A stretch of DNA of 64,000 nucleotides from Caenorhabditis remanei. Its lineage: Eukaryota > Nematoda > Chromadorea > Rhabditida > Rhabditidae. Every line of letters begins with the position of its first letter. Position 1 is the first letter of the stretch. A program made the translations under genes and the position numbers. Below, piece by piece: positions 36,401 to 46,362 of the stretch. The stretch covers positions 9,052,001 to 9,116,000 of the forward strand of contig NC_071331.1 in assembly GCF_010183535.1 (NCBI RefSeq), written 5' to 3'. The notes below the pieces were generated by a model that did not search any database, was not told the origin of the DNA, and saw nothing but the letters and a program-made list of their open reading frames with translations.

Positions 36401-37216
36401 CATTTCAAATTCAGATCGAAAAGAATGAAGACGCTCTGGAAACTTCTGACTTCATACTTCTCGATTCAAATCTTCCGGTGCCCTTGATGACGAGAGTGTT
36501 GGAGATTGCAAAGAAACATGAGAAACAAGGTACCGTTTCAATTGGGTCATATTAGTTTGATAGTCTTAATTATTTTGTTTGAAGAAATTTGAAAAATAAA
36601 GCATTTCTTTCCAGTCTGGCTCGAACCAACCGACATTGACAAAGTGAAAAAGGTGTTTGCCACTGGGCTAGTCGACGCAGTGACAGCCACGTCACCAAAT
36701 GCGAACGAGTTTCTGGAATGGGCGAAACTGTGTCAAGTAGCTGTAGATCCGTCAGTTGTGAATTCAGCGGATAGTGTACTTGAATTGATAGAGAAGGAGA
36801 AGACACGACTTCTTCTGAATACCTCTTTGTTTGTGGTGACGCTGTCGAATAAGGGATCGGCAGTAGTTTATAGGTAATTATAATAGGAAAAGTAGTGCAG
36901 TTGATGACGTGAAATTTTAGAAACAACTTGGGTCAACTGGAGTTCCAATCCCTCCCTCCACCTATTCAAATGGATAAAATTGTTTCTGTTTCAGGAGCTG
37001 GTGATAGGTAAGAAGTTAATTTGAAAAGTAATATGTCGCGATTGCCCATCGACCATCAACCTTCAATTTTTCAGTTTTAACAGTGGAGTTATCGCTGGAT
37101 TGACACATAACAAGACAGTAGTTGAATCGTTGAGGATTGGTCAAGAATGTGCTCGACTCACTCTTCAGACATCACTGGCCACTTCGGAAGCGATCAATTC
37201 ACAAATGTTGAAATAA
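33471..37216 (+). CDS. Bifunctional pseudouridine-5'-phosphate glycosidase / pseudouridine kinase
   Basis: Fifteen exons join in frame to 652 residues: 33471-33625, 33870-33945, 34406-34504, 34552-34663, 34714-34947, 35013-35133, 35495-35580, 35623-35747, 35796-35932, 36111-36192, 36236-36364, 36415-36529, 36615-36873, 36921-37007, 37075-37216. The N-terminal half is a PsuG-type glycosidase: [13 protein letters not shown] with the catalytic Glu (E37), [21 protein letters not shown] with Asp154, and SGVKSILDI with the Schiff-base Lys (K171). The C-terminal half is a PfkB sugar kinase with GAIGDD-like SAIGDDSNG and the catalytic SGAGDSFNSG (Asp near 605). The kinase phosphorylates pseudouridine and the glycosidase splits pseudouridine 5'-phosphate to uracil and ribose 5-phosphate, for RNA-derived pseudouridine disposal. 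The fusion is usual in animals that keep the pathway. The start lacks a close trans-splice site, so a few N-terminal residues are uncertain. Confidence 0.9.
34222..34371. repeat. Short fold-back element in intron 2 of the pseudouridine gene
   Basis: Begins CGAGAGAGTATCGGCGAGAG and ends with its reverse complement. Inner arms CACAGATTTTCAC and GTGAAAATCTG also pair. About 150 bp, non-coding, MITE-like. No clear target duplication was identified. Confidence 0.75.
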
Positions 37217-37384
37217 ACTGAAATCCAAATCTTACCCGATTCTACATTGTATTTCACAAAGGTTACTGTCGATAATTATAGTCTGAAACATACAATTTAT
37301 AAGAAATGTTATAGTCTATTATAAACATTTTTTCCAGTTTTCTGGTTTCGATGGGAATACGAGATCGAAGATATTTTCACCGGT
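37217..37384. other. 3' flank of the pseudouridine gene
   Basis: Downstream sequence (ATTGTATTTCACAAAG, ACATACAATTTATAAGAAATG) that recurs after the duplicated last exons near 38123-38190, showing that the duplication carried the 3' end of the gene. Confidence 0.6.
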
Positions 37385-37750
37385 TCAATATTTATATGAA
37401 AACTCGCTATAATTAATGTGACCGATAAAGTGTTTCCTACTATGAACACAGCTCTCGTCGATCTCGACTATTTGATCTACACCTCCTATCTTTGGATAGC
37501 CTTTGGCAATCTCTCCACACACTTCTCGAAAGAGATTTTTCCAGTCACAAACCGTATTGGAGGAAACATTCAGATCTTTCTCGATTTGAGTACTTTGAAA
37601 TTGATTTACCCAACAGATCATCAGTTTGAACACTTTCTTTAACGACAAATTTAAATTCTCGAACCAGCCTCCGGTTCTGTTTAGTAACTAGCCTCGAAGC
37701 TCAATTCCGAAGAAAACGACGATAATTTCGAGAGCGCCATTTTACAAACC
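37385..37750 (-). pseudogene. Merlin (ISXO2/IS1016-type) transposase fragment
   Basis: The minus-strand frame ending at 37385 contains SSNTVCDWKNLFREVC and IGGVDQIVEIDESCV followed by KHFIGH. The strings W..(F/L)CREVC, IGG....EIDES and RK..GH are the signature of the IS1016/Merlin DDE transposase, with DES holding the first catalytic Asp. Just upstream (37649-37750) another frame reads NRTGGWFEN-like sequence expected before it, so there is a frameshift, and the rest of the catalytic domain is missing. It sits between the real and copied last exons of the pseudouridine gene. Confidence 0.65.
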
Positions 37751-37816
37751 AATTCGTAATGACAAGTAATATTTGTAAATGTTCTAATAGTCCATTTTGA
37801 AAAATGAACCATTTCA

Positions 37817-38094
37817 CATGGGAATTCTGGAATTACAATCCCTCCCTCCACCCATTCAAATGAATAAAATTGTTTCTGTTTCAGGAGCTGGTGATAGGTA
37901 AGAACCTAATTTCGAATGTAATCAGCGTGTATTGAATCCATCTACTTTTCAGTTTCAACAGTGGAGTGATCGCTGGATTAACACACAACAAGACAGTGGT
38001 TGAATCTTTGAGAATTGGTCAAGAATGTGCTCGACTCACTCTTCAGACGACACTGGCCATTTCTGAAGCGATCAATTCACAAATGTTGAAATAA
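37817..38094 (+). pseudogene. Duplicated last two exons of the pseudouridine kinase domain
   Basis: 37817-37897 and 37953-38094 copy exons 14 and 15, including the donor between them, the frame, the GAGDSFNSG motif and the stop. Differences are few (for example QTTLAISEA for QTSLATSEA). Exon 15 is the same length, 142 nt. The acceptor in front of the exon 14 copy appears lost, so it is probably not an alternative 3' end, though splicing from an upstream exon cannot be excluded. Confidence 0.75.
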
Positions 38095-39729
38095 ACTGAA
38101 TTCCAAATCTTAGCCGATTCTACATTGTATTTCACAAAGTTTATTGTCAATAATTAAAGTCTGATACATACAATTTATAAGAAATGCTGTCATCTTTTAA
38201 AAACAGTTTTTTCCAGTTTCCTTTCTTCGATCTTTTTTTATTTTTTAATTAATCGAGTTTTTCTCTGATAGATTGTTAGTTAAATGATCTGATAAAATAT
38301 ATCTTGTTCGAGAAACTGATAAATTCTATCAAAAATTGATTCATTTTGTTCTAGTTGCTAAAGTCACATGAATCATCACTTTTGATGACAAAAATGTTAA
38401 AAAAGATAAAAATCTACTTCAGCTGCAAAATATTCACTGTTTCGCAAGTGTATTTTTTCATTCACTTATTTTCACGGATTTGATTTTTCGTCCAAAGATG
38501 TACATACCTCAAAACAGCAAAAAGACTTGTGCAACCAGGTCAGTTGGCACTCAAACTGTCACATCACCAGAGATCAATATCAGTTCCAGAAATAGACGTA
38601 ACTGTGTCAACTAGCTGATAGGGACTAAAAAAAAACATCTTCTGAACAAGTGAACAAGTACTTGCTTGTGGTGGCGTAGTGTTAGAAAATTTTTAGTTTC
38701 AATAAATACACGATTCCCGTGGAAGTCGGTGTGGTTTTCAATTCTGTGCGCGTTATTAGTTTTTAAATATACTGTAAGCCCATTCGGAGTTCAACCGAAA
38801 ATAATTACTTTGTTCGAAGGAAAAAATATGCTTCGACAGGAATGACTGTAAAACAAAATGACTTTCTGAATTTAGGTTCATGAAACAGAAAAATTTTCAA
38901 AACTTTCATGCTTCGGTAATTTACAATTTTTGATCTCAGGAAAACAGATGTGATTCATAAAAATACAGTTTCTGTTTTTCATGTTATTTTGAGACGTAAC
39001 ACATGTAACTCCAATCGTATAGTGTGTGTTTGACAGTTCCTATGAGAATATAAGTTTTGTGATTCATAATGATTTTCTGTTACAAAAAGGGCAGTTAGTT
39101 TTCCAGATTGCTGCAAATATGATCTTTCCTTTTATTTAATTGGAAATGTTTTTAATCGAAATACAAAGTATCGCAATCTCATAGAAATCCTAACGTGAGA
39201 AAACTCGTCTTTGAAGTATTGTCTGTAAATCAAAAAAACAATAAAAACTTGAGCCAACGTCAGTATTCCAGTCTCCCCCTCTCCCAATACAAGTGAAAAA
39301 AAGTTTCTGTTTCGACAGCTAGTGATAGGCGGTAAATTATTTCAAAGGTAATAGTTCATCTATTGTGATTCTATCCAGACCGAGCTGACCGAGGTGTGCA
39401 TATACGCGTACAGTGTTTGCGGACACCAGTACTAACATCTAGAAAGCAATGCTAGTTTGTCTTCATCTTGTTAGATACGTCAATTGTTAAACCGCAAAAT
39501 TCTGAATAGTTATACTGTTTCATCTTATTGGATAAAAGAGGCTTTCATCATATGTACATACATACATTCGAACAGTTTGATTAGCTCGAATCGGTAGTCC
39601 CGTTTTATAATTAAAAAAAAGATATTCAAAAGTTTCTTAAAGTCAACAATTTCATTTCAACAAGAAAAAAAAACTACAACAAATAAAACAAAAAAACAAC
39701 AATTAATTTGAGTAGGTATTCTCATTCTC
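38095..39729. other. Intergenic with a decayed third copy of kinase exon 14
   Basis: About 39262-39340 reads TATTCCAGTCTCCCCCTCTCCC ... GTTTCTGTTTCGACAGCTAG and GTGATAGG in the same order as exon 14 of the pseudouridine gene, but heavily mutated. The rest is AT-rich with no gene. Confidence 0.5.
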
Positions 39730-40988
39730 CTACTCTTTTCCGGTTCCATCCATTGTGAGTGTCGTCGAGGTCTGTGGAAGATCAACCGATCCGTTGATAT
39801 CCTGGAGCTCCCTCTCAAATGCAGAATACTTCATTTGATGGAAGATCTTAGCCGTTTCTTTCATTCTCATGGAATCCCTTATGGCTTGCAAGAAAAGGAG
39901 TCCAACGAAACACCAGACGAGAATAAGGAAGAGCACTAATAAAATGAGTACAGCCGAGACGAGGGTGAAGTTTTCACGTGGATTCTTGTTCTTCACCACG
40001 TCGAAAGCAATGAAACCAGTGGAGTTTGGGGAAGAGATAGTGAGGTTGAACCTGAAATTATTAAAATAAATTTCAGATTTTAAAAAAAGTGAGGAACCTA
40101 CATCCACTTCCAGGGCTCCCCGTCACAGTACAGAAAATTGAGTCGGTAGAGATGATCCAAGAGCTCTCCACGGAATAAAAGTGGAGTATCTTTTTTCATA
40201 TCAAAGATTCGATCGTCCACTCCGCATTTTCCAAATTTGACTTCCACTGTTTCGGAGACAATGGCTATCAGGGTGGTGATCCGGCGGTCAATGAGCGCTG
40301 AAATTATTATTTTTTAAAGGAAACTGCCTGAGCGACTAACCTTTTCTAAGCAAATTCTTCATTGAGATCATTCCACTGTACAAATTGGTGAATTGAATGG
40401 AAGTGGTCTGCTTTGGTGAGGGATCGTGAGGAGTGAAGGTAGACTCTGAGAAAGAAAAGTATCCGGATGTCCCTTTGTACCCAAAGTTGACTTCAAGTGA
40501 AAGTCTGAAAAAATTTTATTCACATTTCTTCAAAAATCTAAAGAAACTCACTCATGAGGTCCCTTTAAGCACGGTTTATTGGCTTCATTCAGAAAAAATT
40601 CCAGCCATGGAACATCGATATAAAGTGTGTTGTTATAGAAGCCGGATGACTTGGCTAACACGATGTTCCTGCATTTTTTGATCGCGAATTTGATTGGTTC
40701 GGTCGCATGGATATCCAGTTTGATGAAAGATTTTAACTCCAGAGCTGTAAATTTTATAATCACGAAACTCCATATGCATGAATAGTTCCTACCTTTCTCG
40801 GCAACTTGTGCGAGATCCAAATCCCATTCGATGGAGCCAATTGAATCGGTGAACTCAAATTTGAGTGACTTGATGCGGTGGATTTCAGGCAAGGGGACTG
40901 ACTTTTTGATGGCGGATGGAGTAACAGTGGAGATCAAAGTCAGAGTAAGGGAGAACAGATAGAAGGTAAGATCTTTGTACTTCATCAT
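39730..40988 (-). CDS. Nematode type I membrane protein, paralogue B
   Basis: Five exons, 40988-40793, 40744-40552, 40504-40341, 40297-40102 and 40051-39730, give 356 residues. Signal peptide MMKYKDLTFYLFSLTLTLIS; ectodomain with VPWLEFFLNEANKPCLKG, FGKCGV and RGELLDHLYRL; one membrane helix near 278-304; cytoplasmic tail of about 50 residues, longer than in paralogue A. Intron positions and phases are identical to the gene at 3508-7573, and exon 2 is 193 nt in both. Here all introns are under 60 nt. Asn-x-Ser/Thr sites in the ectodomain suggest glycosylation. Family and function not recognised. A Polinton is inserted about 0.6 kb upstream of its start. Confidence 0.8.
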
Positions 40989-41599
40989 GGTTGGATGGAA
41001 TGGTCCAAGATTTAGAGGTTACTCTAAAAAAAACTAAACTGCAAAGCAACACTCTAAAGGAGTAAAAAAGACATTGAAATAGAATAAATGAGAGGGAGAG
41101 AGTAAATTCAAATCAAACCGAAGAGGGGGGAATATAAGAGAGAGGAGTCGCCAGGAGAGTGACTAATCAAAAAGAGCGGCGATGGTGAAGTGGAAAGATG
41201 ATGAGGTGTTGAGAGAGTGAGTGAAGTCTGGTAGAGGGGGAGAAGGCAAAATTTAAATTTGTTAGAAAATGAGAAGAGATGAACACCATGGGAAAGAACA
41301 CGAATTAAAATTCAATATCATGCAGGAATGAAAGGGATCAGTAAAACATAAATCTCGTTTAACATTTTTTTTCAGTTTCATTGCAGACATTTATCACATG
41401 CAACTGCATCAAAGCGATTGCTCTGATATTGGCCGTTTTTAACTTTTCGAAAAATGAGAAAACTACAAAACGGAGTCAAAAAGAACCGTAATCACCTTTC
41501 AAACAATAGTATTGAAACACAAAATGTTTTTTTTATTCAGCTTAGAATTAAAATGTTTTTCATTGGAATTTTTCATTAACAATTCCAAACTTGAGTTTA
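40989..41599. other. 5' flank of paralogue B
   Basis: Contains a segment (about 41175-41400) that recurs diverged at about 53340-53560 on the far side of the Polinton: AATGGTGA(C/A)GTGGAAA, ATGAGGT, GGGATCAGTAAAAC(A)..AAATC. The Polinton thus inserted into already repeated sequence. No gene. Confidence 0.5.
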
Positions 41600-41605
41600 G
41601 ATATG

Positions 41606-42690
41606 AGTAGTATACAGAGACAATTAGGAACACAAATAAAGCACAGGGGGCGGAGCTTAGCTAAGCTAAGCCCCGCCCCCTGTGCTTTATTTGTGTTCCT
41701 AATTGTCTCTGTGAGAATACATAATCAACCCATCAAATCAGAAAGTGATTAACTGATAAATTTAAAATTAATGATAAGAGTGATTAGGCATCAATGAAAA
41801 TGCTCAGGGATCAGAGTATGGTGGGTTAAATGATGAAATGATAAGGTTATTACTGATAAGGTGATTACTGATAAAATGATAACTGATACAGTGATTACGG
41901 TAAAGCGGTTATCAAAACTACATTGCTCAAATTCCCAAAAAAGTGATTACTGATAAAGTGATAACTGATAAGGTGATAACTAGTGATACAGTGATTACGG
42001 TAAAGTGGTTATCGAAACTACATTGCTCAAATTCCCAAAAAAGTGATTACTGATAAAGTGATAACTGATAAGGTGATAACCAGTGATAAGATGATTGCGG
42101 TCAAGTGGTTATCAGAACTACATTGCTCAATTTCCCAAAAAAGTGATTACTGATAAAGTGATAACTGATAAGGTGATAACCAGTGATAAGATGATTGCGG
42201 TCAAGTGGTTATCAGAACTACATTGCTCAATTTCCCAAAAAAGTGATTACTGATAAAGTGATAACTGATAAGGTGATAACCAGTGATAAGATGATTGCGG
42301 TCAAGTGGTTATCAGAACTACATTGCTCAATTTCCCAAAAAAGTGATTACTGATAAAGTGATAACTGATAAGGTGATAACCAGTGATAAGATGATTGCGG
42401 TCAAGTGGTTATCAGAACTACATTGCTCAATTTCCCAAAAAAGTGATTACTGATAAAGTGATAACTGATAAGGTGATAAATGATATGATGACAACCGCTA
42501 GGTGATTACTCTTTCAAATTGGGGGATAACTGATATGATTTAAAAAAGAAAAAAAATCCAGAGCGAAAAAAAAACCGCAGCTCGCTAGCCTGCATAATGA
42601 CAAGAATGAGCTAATTTGGAAAATCAGACTATTATGTACCCTATTTTTTCTCTAAACTCTCTTCTCTCTCACTGAACTAGGTCATTGACT
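41606..42690. repeat. Polinton left terminal inverted repeat
   Basis: Matches 51793-52681 in reverse orientation. The outermost part is a perfect 99-bp palindrome (41614-41712). It is followed by spacer, then 100-bp tandem units starting at 41941, 42041, 42141, 42241, 42341 and 42441 rich in TGATAA and GTGATAAC, then about 200 bp ending at GTCATTGACT. It is longer than the right copy because it has more tandem units. Confidence 0.92.
41941..42480. repeat. Subterminal 100-bp tandem repeats, left end
   Basis: Units of exactly 100 bp beginning AAGTGATTACTGATAAAGTG. Four of the units are identical or nearly so, and each has several TGATAA words. Mirror copies occur in the right repeat at about 51990-52440. 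Such iterated sites could bind the integrase or a replication protein; that is inference. Confidence 0.9.
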
Positions 42691-42880
42691 TTTTTTTTCA
42701 AAAGTCAACTTTTCCTTTGACACATCCTCCTTTAATCATGTTCTTGTGTATTTCAAGGTTCATTCCATGTGTGAACATTTTCCGGCAACGGATATTTTAT
42801 CTTCAACCCTGATTATTCCTATTTTACTGTTTTTTTCATATTTTTTTTTTCAATGCCATTAATCAAAAATCCTTTTTCAC

Positions 42881-42888
42881 TATAAAAG
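42881..42888 (+). promoter_or_regulatory. TATA box for the first Polinton gene
   Basis: TATAAAAG lies 33 bp before the ATG at 42914, the same spacing as for other genes of this element. Confidence 0.6.
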
Positions 42889-42913
42889 TACGGAAATCGT
42901 CCCTCCGGTCATT

Positions 42914-43422
42914 ATGTCGCGTTTTCGTATACCGCGTTCACCGTTTTGGCTCTCTCCATGCAAAGATGATGTGCGTTTATTTTCAATATAGTTTCATTAT
43001 TATTCTTTGTAATTTCAGGAAATTGACTTTTTTCTCAAAGATGCTATAACTCATAATGGACATCATTTGGAAAACTTGAGTCCGTCCATCACTGAGAAGT
43101 ATACGTCGTTTTTGAATCAGCCTAAAATTTTGCATGTATGGGATACAATAACTTACGAAACCGTTCCACTACCGATTATAATACAGTGAGTTGCCTTTTT
43201 TTTAATTACGTCAACTTTTCGATTTACAGCGATTACATTGCAACGTATACAAGAATGTTAAATAATAGAAGAAGTGTAGCAGAAGTGTATCTGGAAGACT
43301 ATGGCTACACCCTAACATTTCCATTCTCTCCAGTAATAGCGGATGTTCTAGGTCGTTACCACCCAATAGAAGTGTGTGCAGTTCGTATTCAAAACCCTTC
43401 AGTAAACTCTGACATTGATTAA
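42914..43422 (+). CDS. Polinton protein of unknown function, 138 aa
   Basis: Exons 42914-42970, 43019-43185 and 43230-43422 join in frame with GT/AG introns. The N-terminus is basic and aromatic (MSRFRIPRSPFWLSPCKDD); the middle carries NGHHLENLSPSITEKYTSF; the C-terminal half has VYLEDYGYTLTFPFSPVIAD. No signal peptide, membrane helix or recognised domain. It is the first gene inside the left terminal repeat, preceded by TATAAAAG, and is followed by another small spliced gene. A host-adapted regulatory or accessory protein is possible, but there is no evidence for any role. Confidence 0.65.
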
Positions 43423-43459
43423 TAGCTCTTTTCTAGTTGTGGGCGGAGCCTAAATTATG

Positions 43460-43467
43460 TATATAAA
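43460..43467 (+). promoter_or_regulatory. TATA box for the second Polinton gene
   Basis: TATATAAA lies 34 bp before the ATG at 43494. Confidence 0.55.
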
Positions 43468-43493
43468 CTTGAATAAATGAACAAAACCTCATT

Positions 43494-44064
43494 ATGATTT
43501 CCCGCTTTGAGTCTTTCCTTGACCAAAACTTTCCCAATTGGAAATCTTTATCCGATGTTGTTCTCAACCAAATTCTGGATGATTTTGTCGGAAGTATTCA
43601 TCTACGAATTCGGCATCGTCGCTGTACCATTTATGGAGTTCCACAGATTTCAAGAAAGTAAGCTTCATAATGATTATTTTTTCTCTAAAACTATTTTCAG
43701 CCCCAAACACGAGTATTGGTGGTCAAACGGTCATTTAGTGAGTATAGCCAGCTACTTAAAACGAGAATGGGCAGTCCAATCCAACCACCCATCAGGGCCA
43801 TATGTTTATATCAAAAAAGATGAAAACAGTTTGTATCCAATCGATTTGGTTCATCACATTGAGGCAGAGACAGATGAAGAAATAAAAGAACGACAACAGT
43901 TGGAAAAGAAGGAGAGATGGGATGCATTGATATCTGTGTCAAAACAAATTACCGTTCTAGGAAGAAAACATGGATATGTTAAAGATTTAAACTTCAAGAA
44001 TGAACTCTCCAAAAAAGTTGAAAAATTAGCTCGGCGAATGATTGGAATCACCCTCAACTCTTAA
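43494..44064 (+). CDS. Polinton protein of unknown function, 175 aa
   Basis: Exon 1 43494-43657 and exon 2 43701-44064 join in phase 2 (175 residues). The start at 43494 is chosen because it follows a TATATAAA box at the usual distance. The N-terminal part includes MISRFESFLDQNFPNWKSL and a basic IHLRIRHRRCTIYGVP. The middle has HEYWWSNGHLVSIASYLKRE, and the C-terminal ~70 residues form a charged helical region (ETDEEIKERQQLEKKERWD) probably coiled. Family not recognised. It lies tail to tail with the capsid gene, 64 bp apart. Confidence 0.7.
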
Positions 44065-44128
44065 ATGACACATGTTCTGTTTTTTTTATTCATTAATTTT
44101 TCAAATAAATCATTTAATTAAAAATAAC

Positions 44129-45487
44129 CTATACAACAGTATCAATAATTGGATTTCTCTGGTAATCTAGACCAATAATCTGATCAAATTCTGCATAAAC
44201 AATACAATAAATGCCACCAGAAGGGGTGGGTTTGTTAAAATTTAGGCGAATTGATAAATTTGTCGGCCTGACTAGATCAAAAAGGTTGGTATCTTGAGGC
44301 ACAGGACTTAGTTCAAAACCAAATATCGTGAAGCCTTTAGATTTAAATTGATCAAAACTGATCGAATTACAACTAGTGTTGTTCCGCGTATGACCGAGAG
44401 CTTCTTGTAACATAAGATATGGCTCTGCACACTTTCCGTTTCCGAAATCCAAGTTCATTGGTCTACCAGGAAGAGTGACACCGCAATAATCAATATGAAC
44501 ATCTCTAAGGTCGAACGGTTGGAAATTGAATGGTGATTTATTATAGTGGCCATTATATGCTTCCCCAGAAACTAGACCCATGAATATCCGTCGAGGCATT
44601 TTGCTAGTGTACAAGGTCGTTGCCGGTGAATCCAACCGGCTTGATTCAATAAAAAAGGATCGTACTTGAGGACTAATTAATGGATACTGAAAAAGTTTAT
44701 GCTCCATCAGAGCAGTTTCCATTTCATTGGCCAATCCATCAGCTAGATCCATTTCGTTAACAATACAGTAAACTTCTTCAATTTCAAATTTGTACTTTAC
44801 ACCAGAGTCTTCATAATTGTCAATCAAAAACTCGTCCGAATTTGGATAAGCTGTCAATTTCATGTTACAGTTGTTTAGCAAGACACGTGGTTGATTAGTC
44901 AAATCAATTGAAATATTGGCTGCTACTTGCATTTTCTTTCCGTCTTTGACCCAAGTAGACCTGCTTTTAAATGCAGAATCGTCTTTATTGTCGATTACGG
45001 AATCAGGAGAATACCCAGAAATTGAAAGAGTAGAACTCTTTTGTTCATTGCTGTACATTAGCAAGTTTTCAAAATAACTCTTGTACGCATAGTTAACAGA
45101 ATTATGGTATACTAGTTGGGAGTTGATGTGCACGGAAAAGTTTTTCACAATAGAATGGGCTATATTGTTTACTGGTGCATAGAGTTTTGTATCAGTTACT
45201 GGTTTTCCAGCAGCATCAGTAATTTTGAAAGTAAAAACCATCCAAGTCTTTTTCAAGTTTAAATAACTACGAGAGTTTGCAGTTAAAATAAATTCCCAGG
45301 GTCCATTTTTCAAAAAGGCATTGTGCAAAGCTGTAAAAGATATAAATAATTTGGAAAATAGGAATCAAAACTTACGAATGATTTTGTTCCGACTTGAAAG
45401 AACTGCAGTTTGGGTTGCAGGCATTGTAGTGAAATCAAGATCGTCAATAATAGCATCTTGGGATTTAGCGTCGAGTCTACTAAGCAT
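44129..45487 (-). CDS. MCP: Polinton major capsid protein (double jelly-roll type)
   Basis: Exon 1 45487-45376 and exon 2 45330-44129 give 437 residues. The start MLSRLDAKSQDAIIDDLDF overlaps the stop of the upstream small capsid gene by 8 bp. The body is beta-rich with Polinton capsid features: GPWEFILTANSRSYLNLK near the N-terminus, PLISPQVRSFFIESSRLD in the middle, RRIFMGLVSGEAYNGHYNKS, then a C-terminal NLSIRLNFNKPTPSGG-type strand. Size is close to, though a little below, other Polinton capsid proteins. It should form the hexons of an icosahedral particle with the small capsid protein, protease and ATPase encoded beside it. The intron inside the 5' end is unusual for a virus-like gene but common in nematode Polintons by adaptation. 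Confidence 0.8.
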
Positions 45488-45866
45488 TTAGAAATTTTGT
45501 TCGTCTACTCTTGACAAAGGGGGGTTTAAGGACTTTGACATTTGCTTTTATACGTTTCCGAGGTCCGAGTCCGGTAACATTTTTTATGACAGCTCTACCA
45601 CGTTTTTTCAAACTAGAGATTGGAGATTCACCAGAAGCAATATCATTAATCACCTGATTTCCAGAATGAGTCAGTTGTTGTCCTAGGAATGAATTTAGAA
45701 ATGAAGGAAGAGCACTTATTGCACTTGTCAAGATTCCGCCTAAACCGTAACCTCTTCGACCTCCTCTTTGGTAGCGAACCCCTAGGAAAGGTCCGTTTCC
45801 GGGTACATTTTTTCGAATTAATCGTTTGAAATCAATTTTGGACAAATCTATAGGTACAGGCGCCAT
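45480..45866 (-). CDS. Small basic capsid-associated protein (adenovirus pX/pVI-like layout)
   Basis: 128 residues. A Gly/Arg-rich stretch (RYQRGGRRGYGLGGILTS) leads into a hydrophobic segment (SAISALPSFLNSFLG), then a strongly basic C-terminus (KKRGRAV, GPRKRIKANVKVLK, KSRRTK). This layout of amphipathic helix plus basic nucleic-acid-binding tail is seen in minor core or cement proteins of adeno- and Polinton-like elements, often cleaved by the encoded protease; GG-x-(G/Y) sites are candidates. It overlaps the capsid start (ATGCTTAG) and probably shares its transcript. Its own TATA box is on the minus strand 33 bp upstream. The exact role is inferred. Confidence 0.65.
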   Translation of the reverse strand: MAPVPIDLSKIDFKRLIRKNVPGNGPFLGVRYQRGGRRGYGLGGILTSAISALPSFLNSFLGQQLTHSGNQVINDIASGESPISSLKKRGRAVIKNVTGLGPRKRIKANVKVLKPPFVKSRRTKFLNA

Positions 45867-45867
45867 G

Positions 45868-45899
45868 TATAAAATGGAACGAAAATACGTCTATTTATA
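45868..45899. promoter_or_regulatory. Divergent twin TATA boxes between small capsid and protease genes
   Basis: The 38-bp gap between the two start codons holds TATAAAAT on the plus strand (45868-45875, 37 bp before the protease ATG) and TATAAATAG on the minus strand (45899-45891, 33 bp before the small capsid ATG). Each TATA lies next to the other gene's start codon, so the promoters overlap. Confidence 0.7.
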
Positions 45900-45904
45900 G
45901 CAAA

Positions 45905-46357
45905 ATGTGGAGCTACGAAATTGATCAAATCCTCTTCAACGATCGATTTAGCAAAAAATGGTACAAGGGTACTGTAATGGCGGACAAACTACCAAAGAAA
46001 CGACCTCGTTTCAAAAAATTTGGCTTCATTGTTAATACCGACCCTTCAAATGAACCTGGGCGTCACTGGCAGAGTATTTTTGTGAACGGAAACACATGTT
46101 TCTTTTTTTGTTCTCTCGCAGAACCTCCAAATGTTTATATCCAAAGATTTCTACGACTTTTCCCTCGGGTTATTCAAAACCCGATTCGTCATCAAAGTCT
46201 ATCGGCTGTCACGTGTGGAGGGTATTGCATCTTCATACAGGCAATGATGTCAAGAGGGGTGCGATTTGAGACTCTGTGTGAGATTTTTATCAAGATGGTC
46301 AACGATGATTTATTTATTGTCAATTATCTAAAAGATGCATATAATTATTTTATTTAA
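45905..46357 (+). CDS. PRO: Adenain-like cysteine protease of the Polinton
   Basis: 150 residues. The catalytic pattern of adenovirus-type maturation proteases is present: His54 in GRHWQSIFV, Gln97 in RHQSLSAV and Cys104 in VTCGGYCIF, with spacing close to adenain. The third residue, normally an acid after CYLF, is replaced: the site reads CFFFCSLAEPP, so Cys69 stands where Glu/Asp is expected, with Glu73 nearby. The family cleaves capsid and core precursors in maturing particles. The replacement could mean reduced or differently organised activity. It is transcribed divergently from the small capsid gene. Confidence 0.8.
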   Translation: MWSYEIDQILFNDRFSKKWYKGTVMADKLPKKRPRFKKFGFIVNTDPSNEPGRHWQSIFVNGNTCFFFCSLAEPPNVYIQRFLRLFPRVIQNPIRHQSLSAVTCGGYCIFIQAMMSRGVRFETLCEIFIKMVNDDLFIVNYLKDAYNYFI

Positions 46358-46362
46358 ATAAA

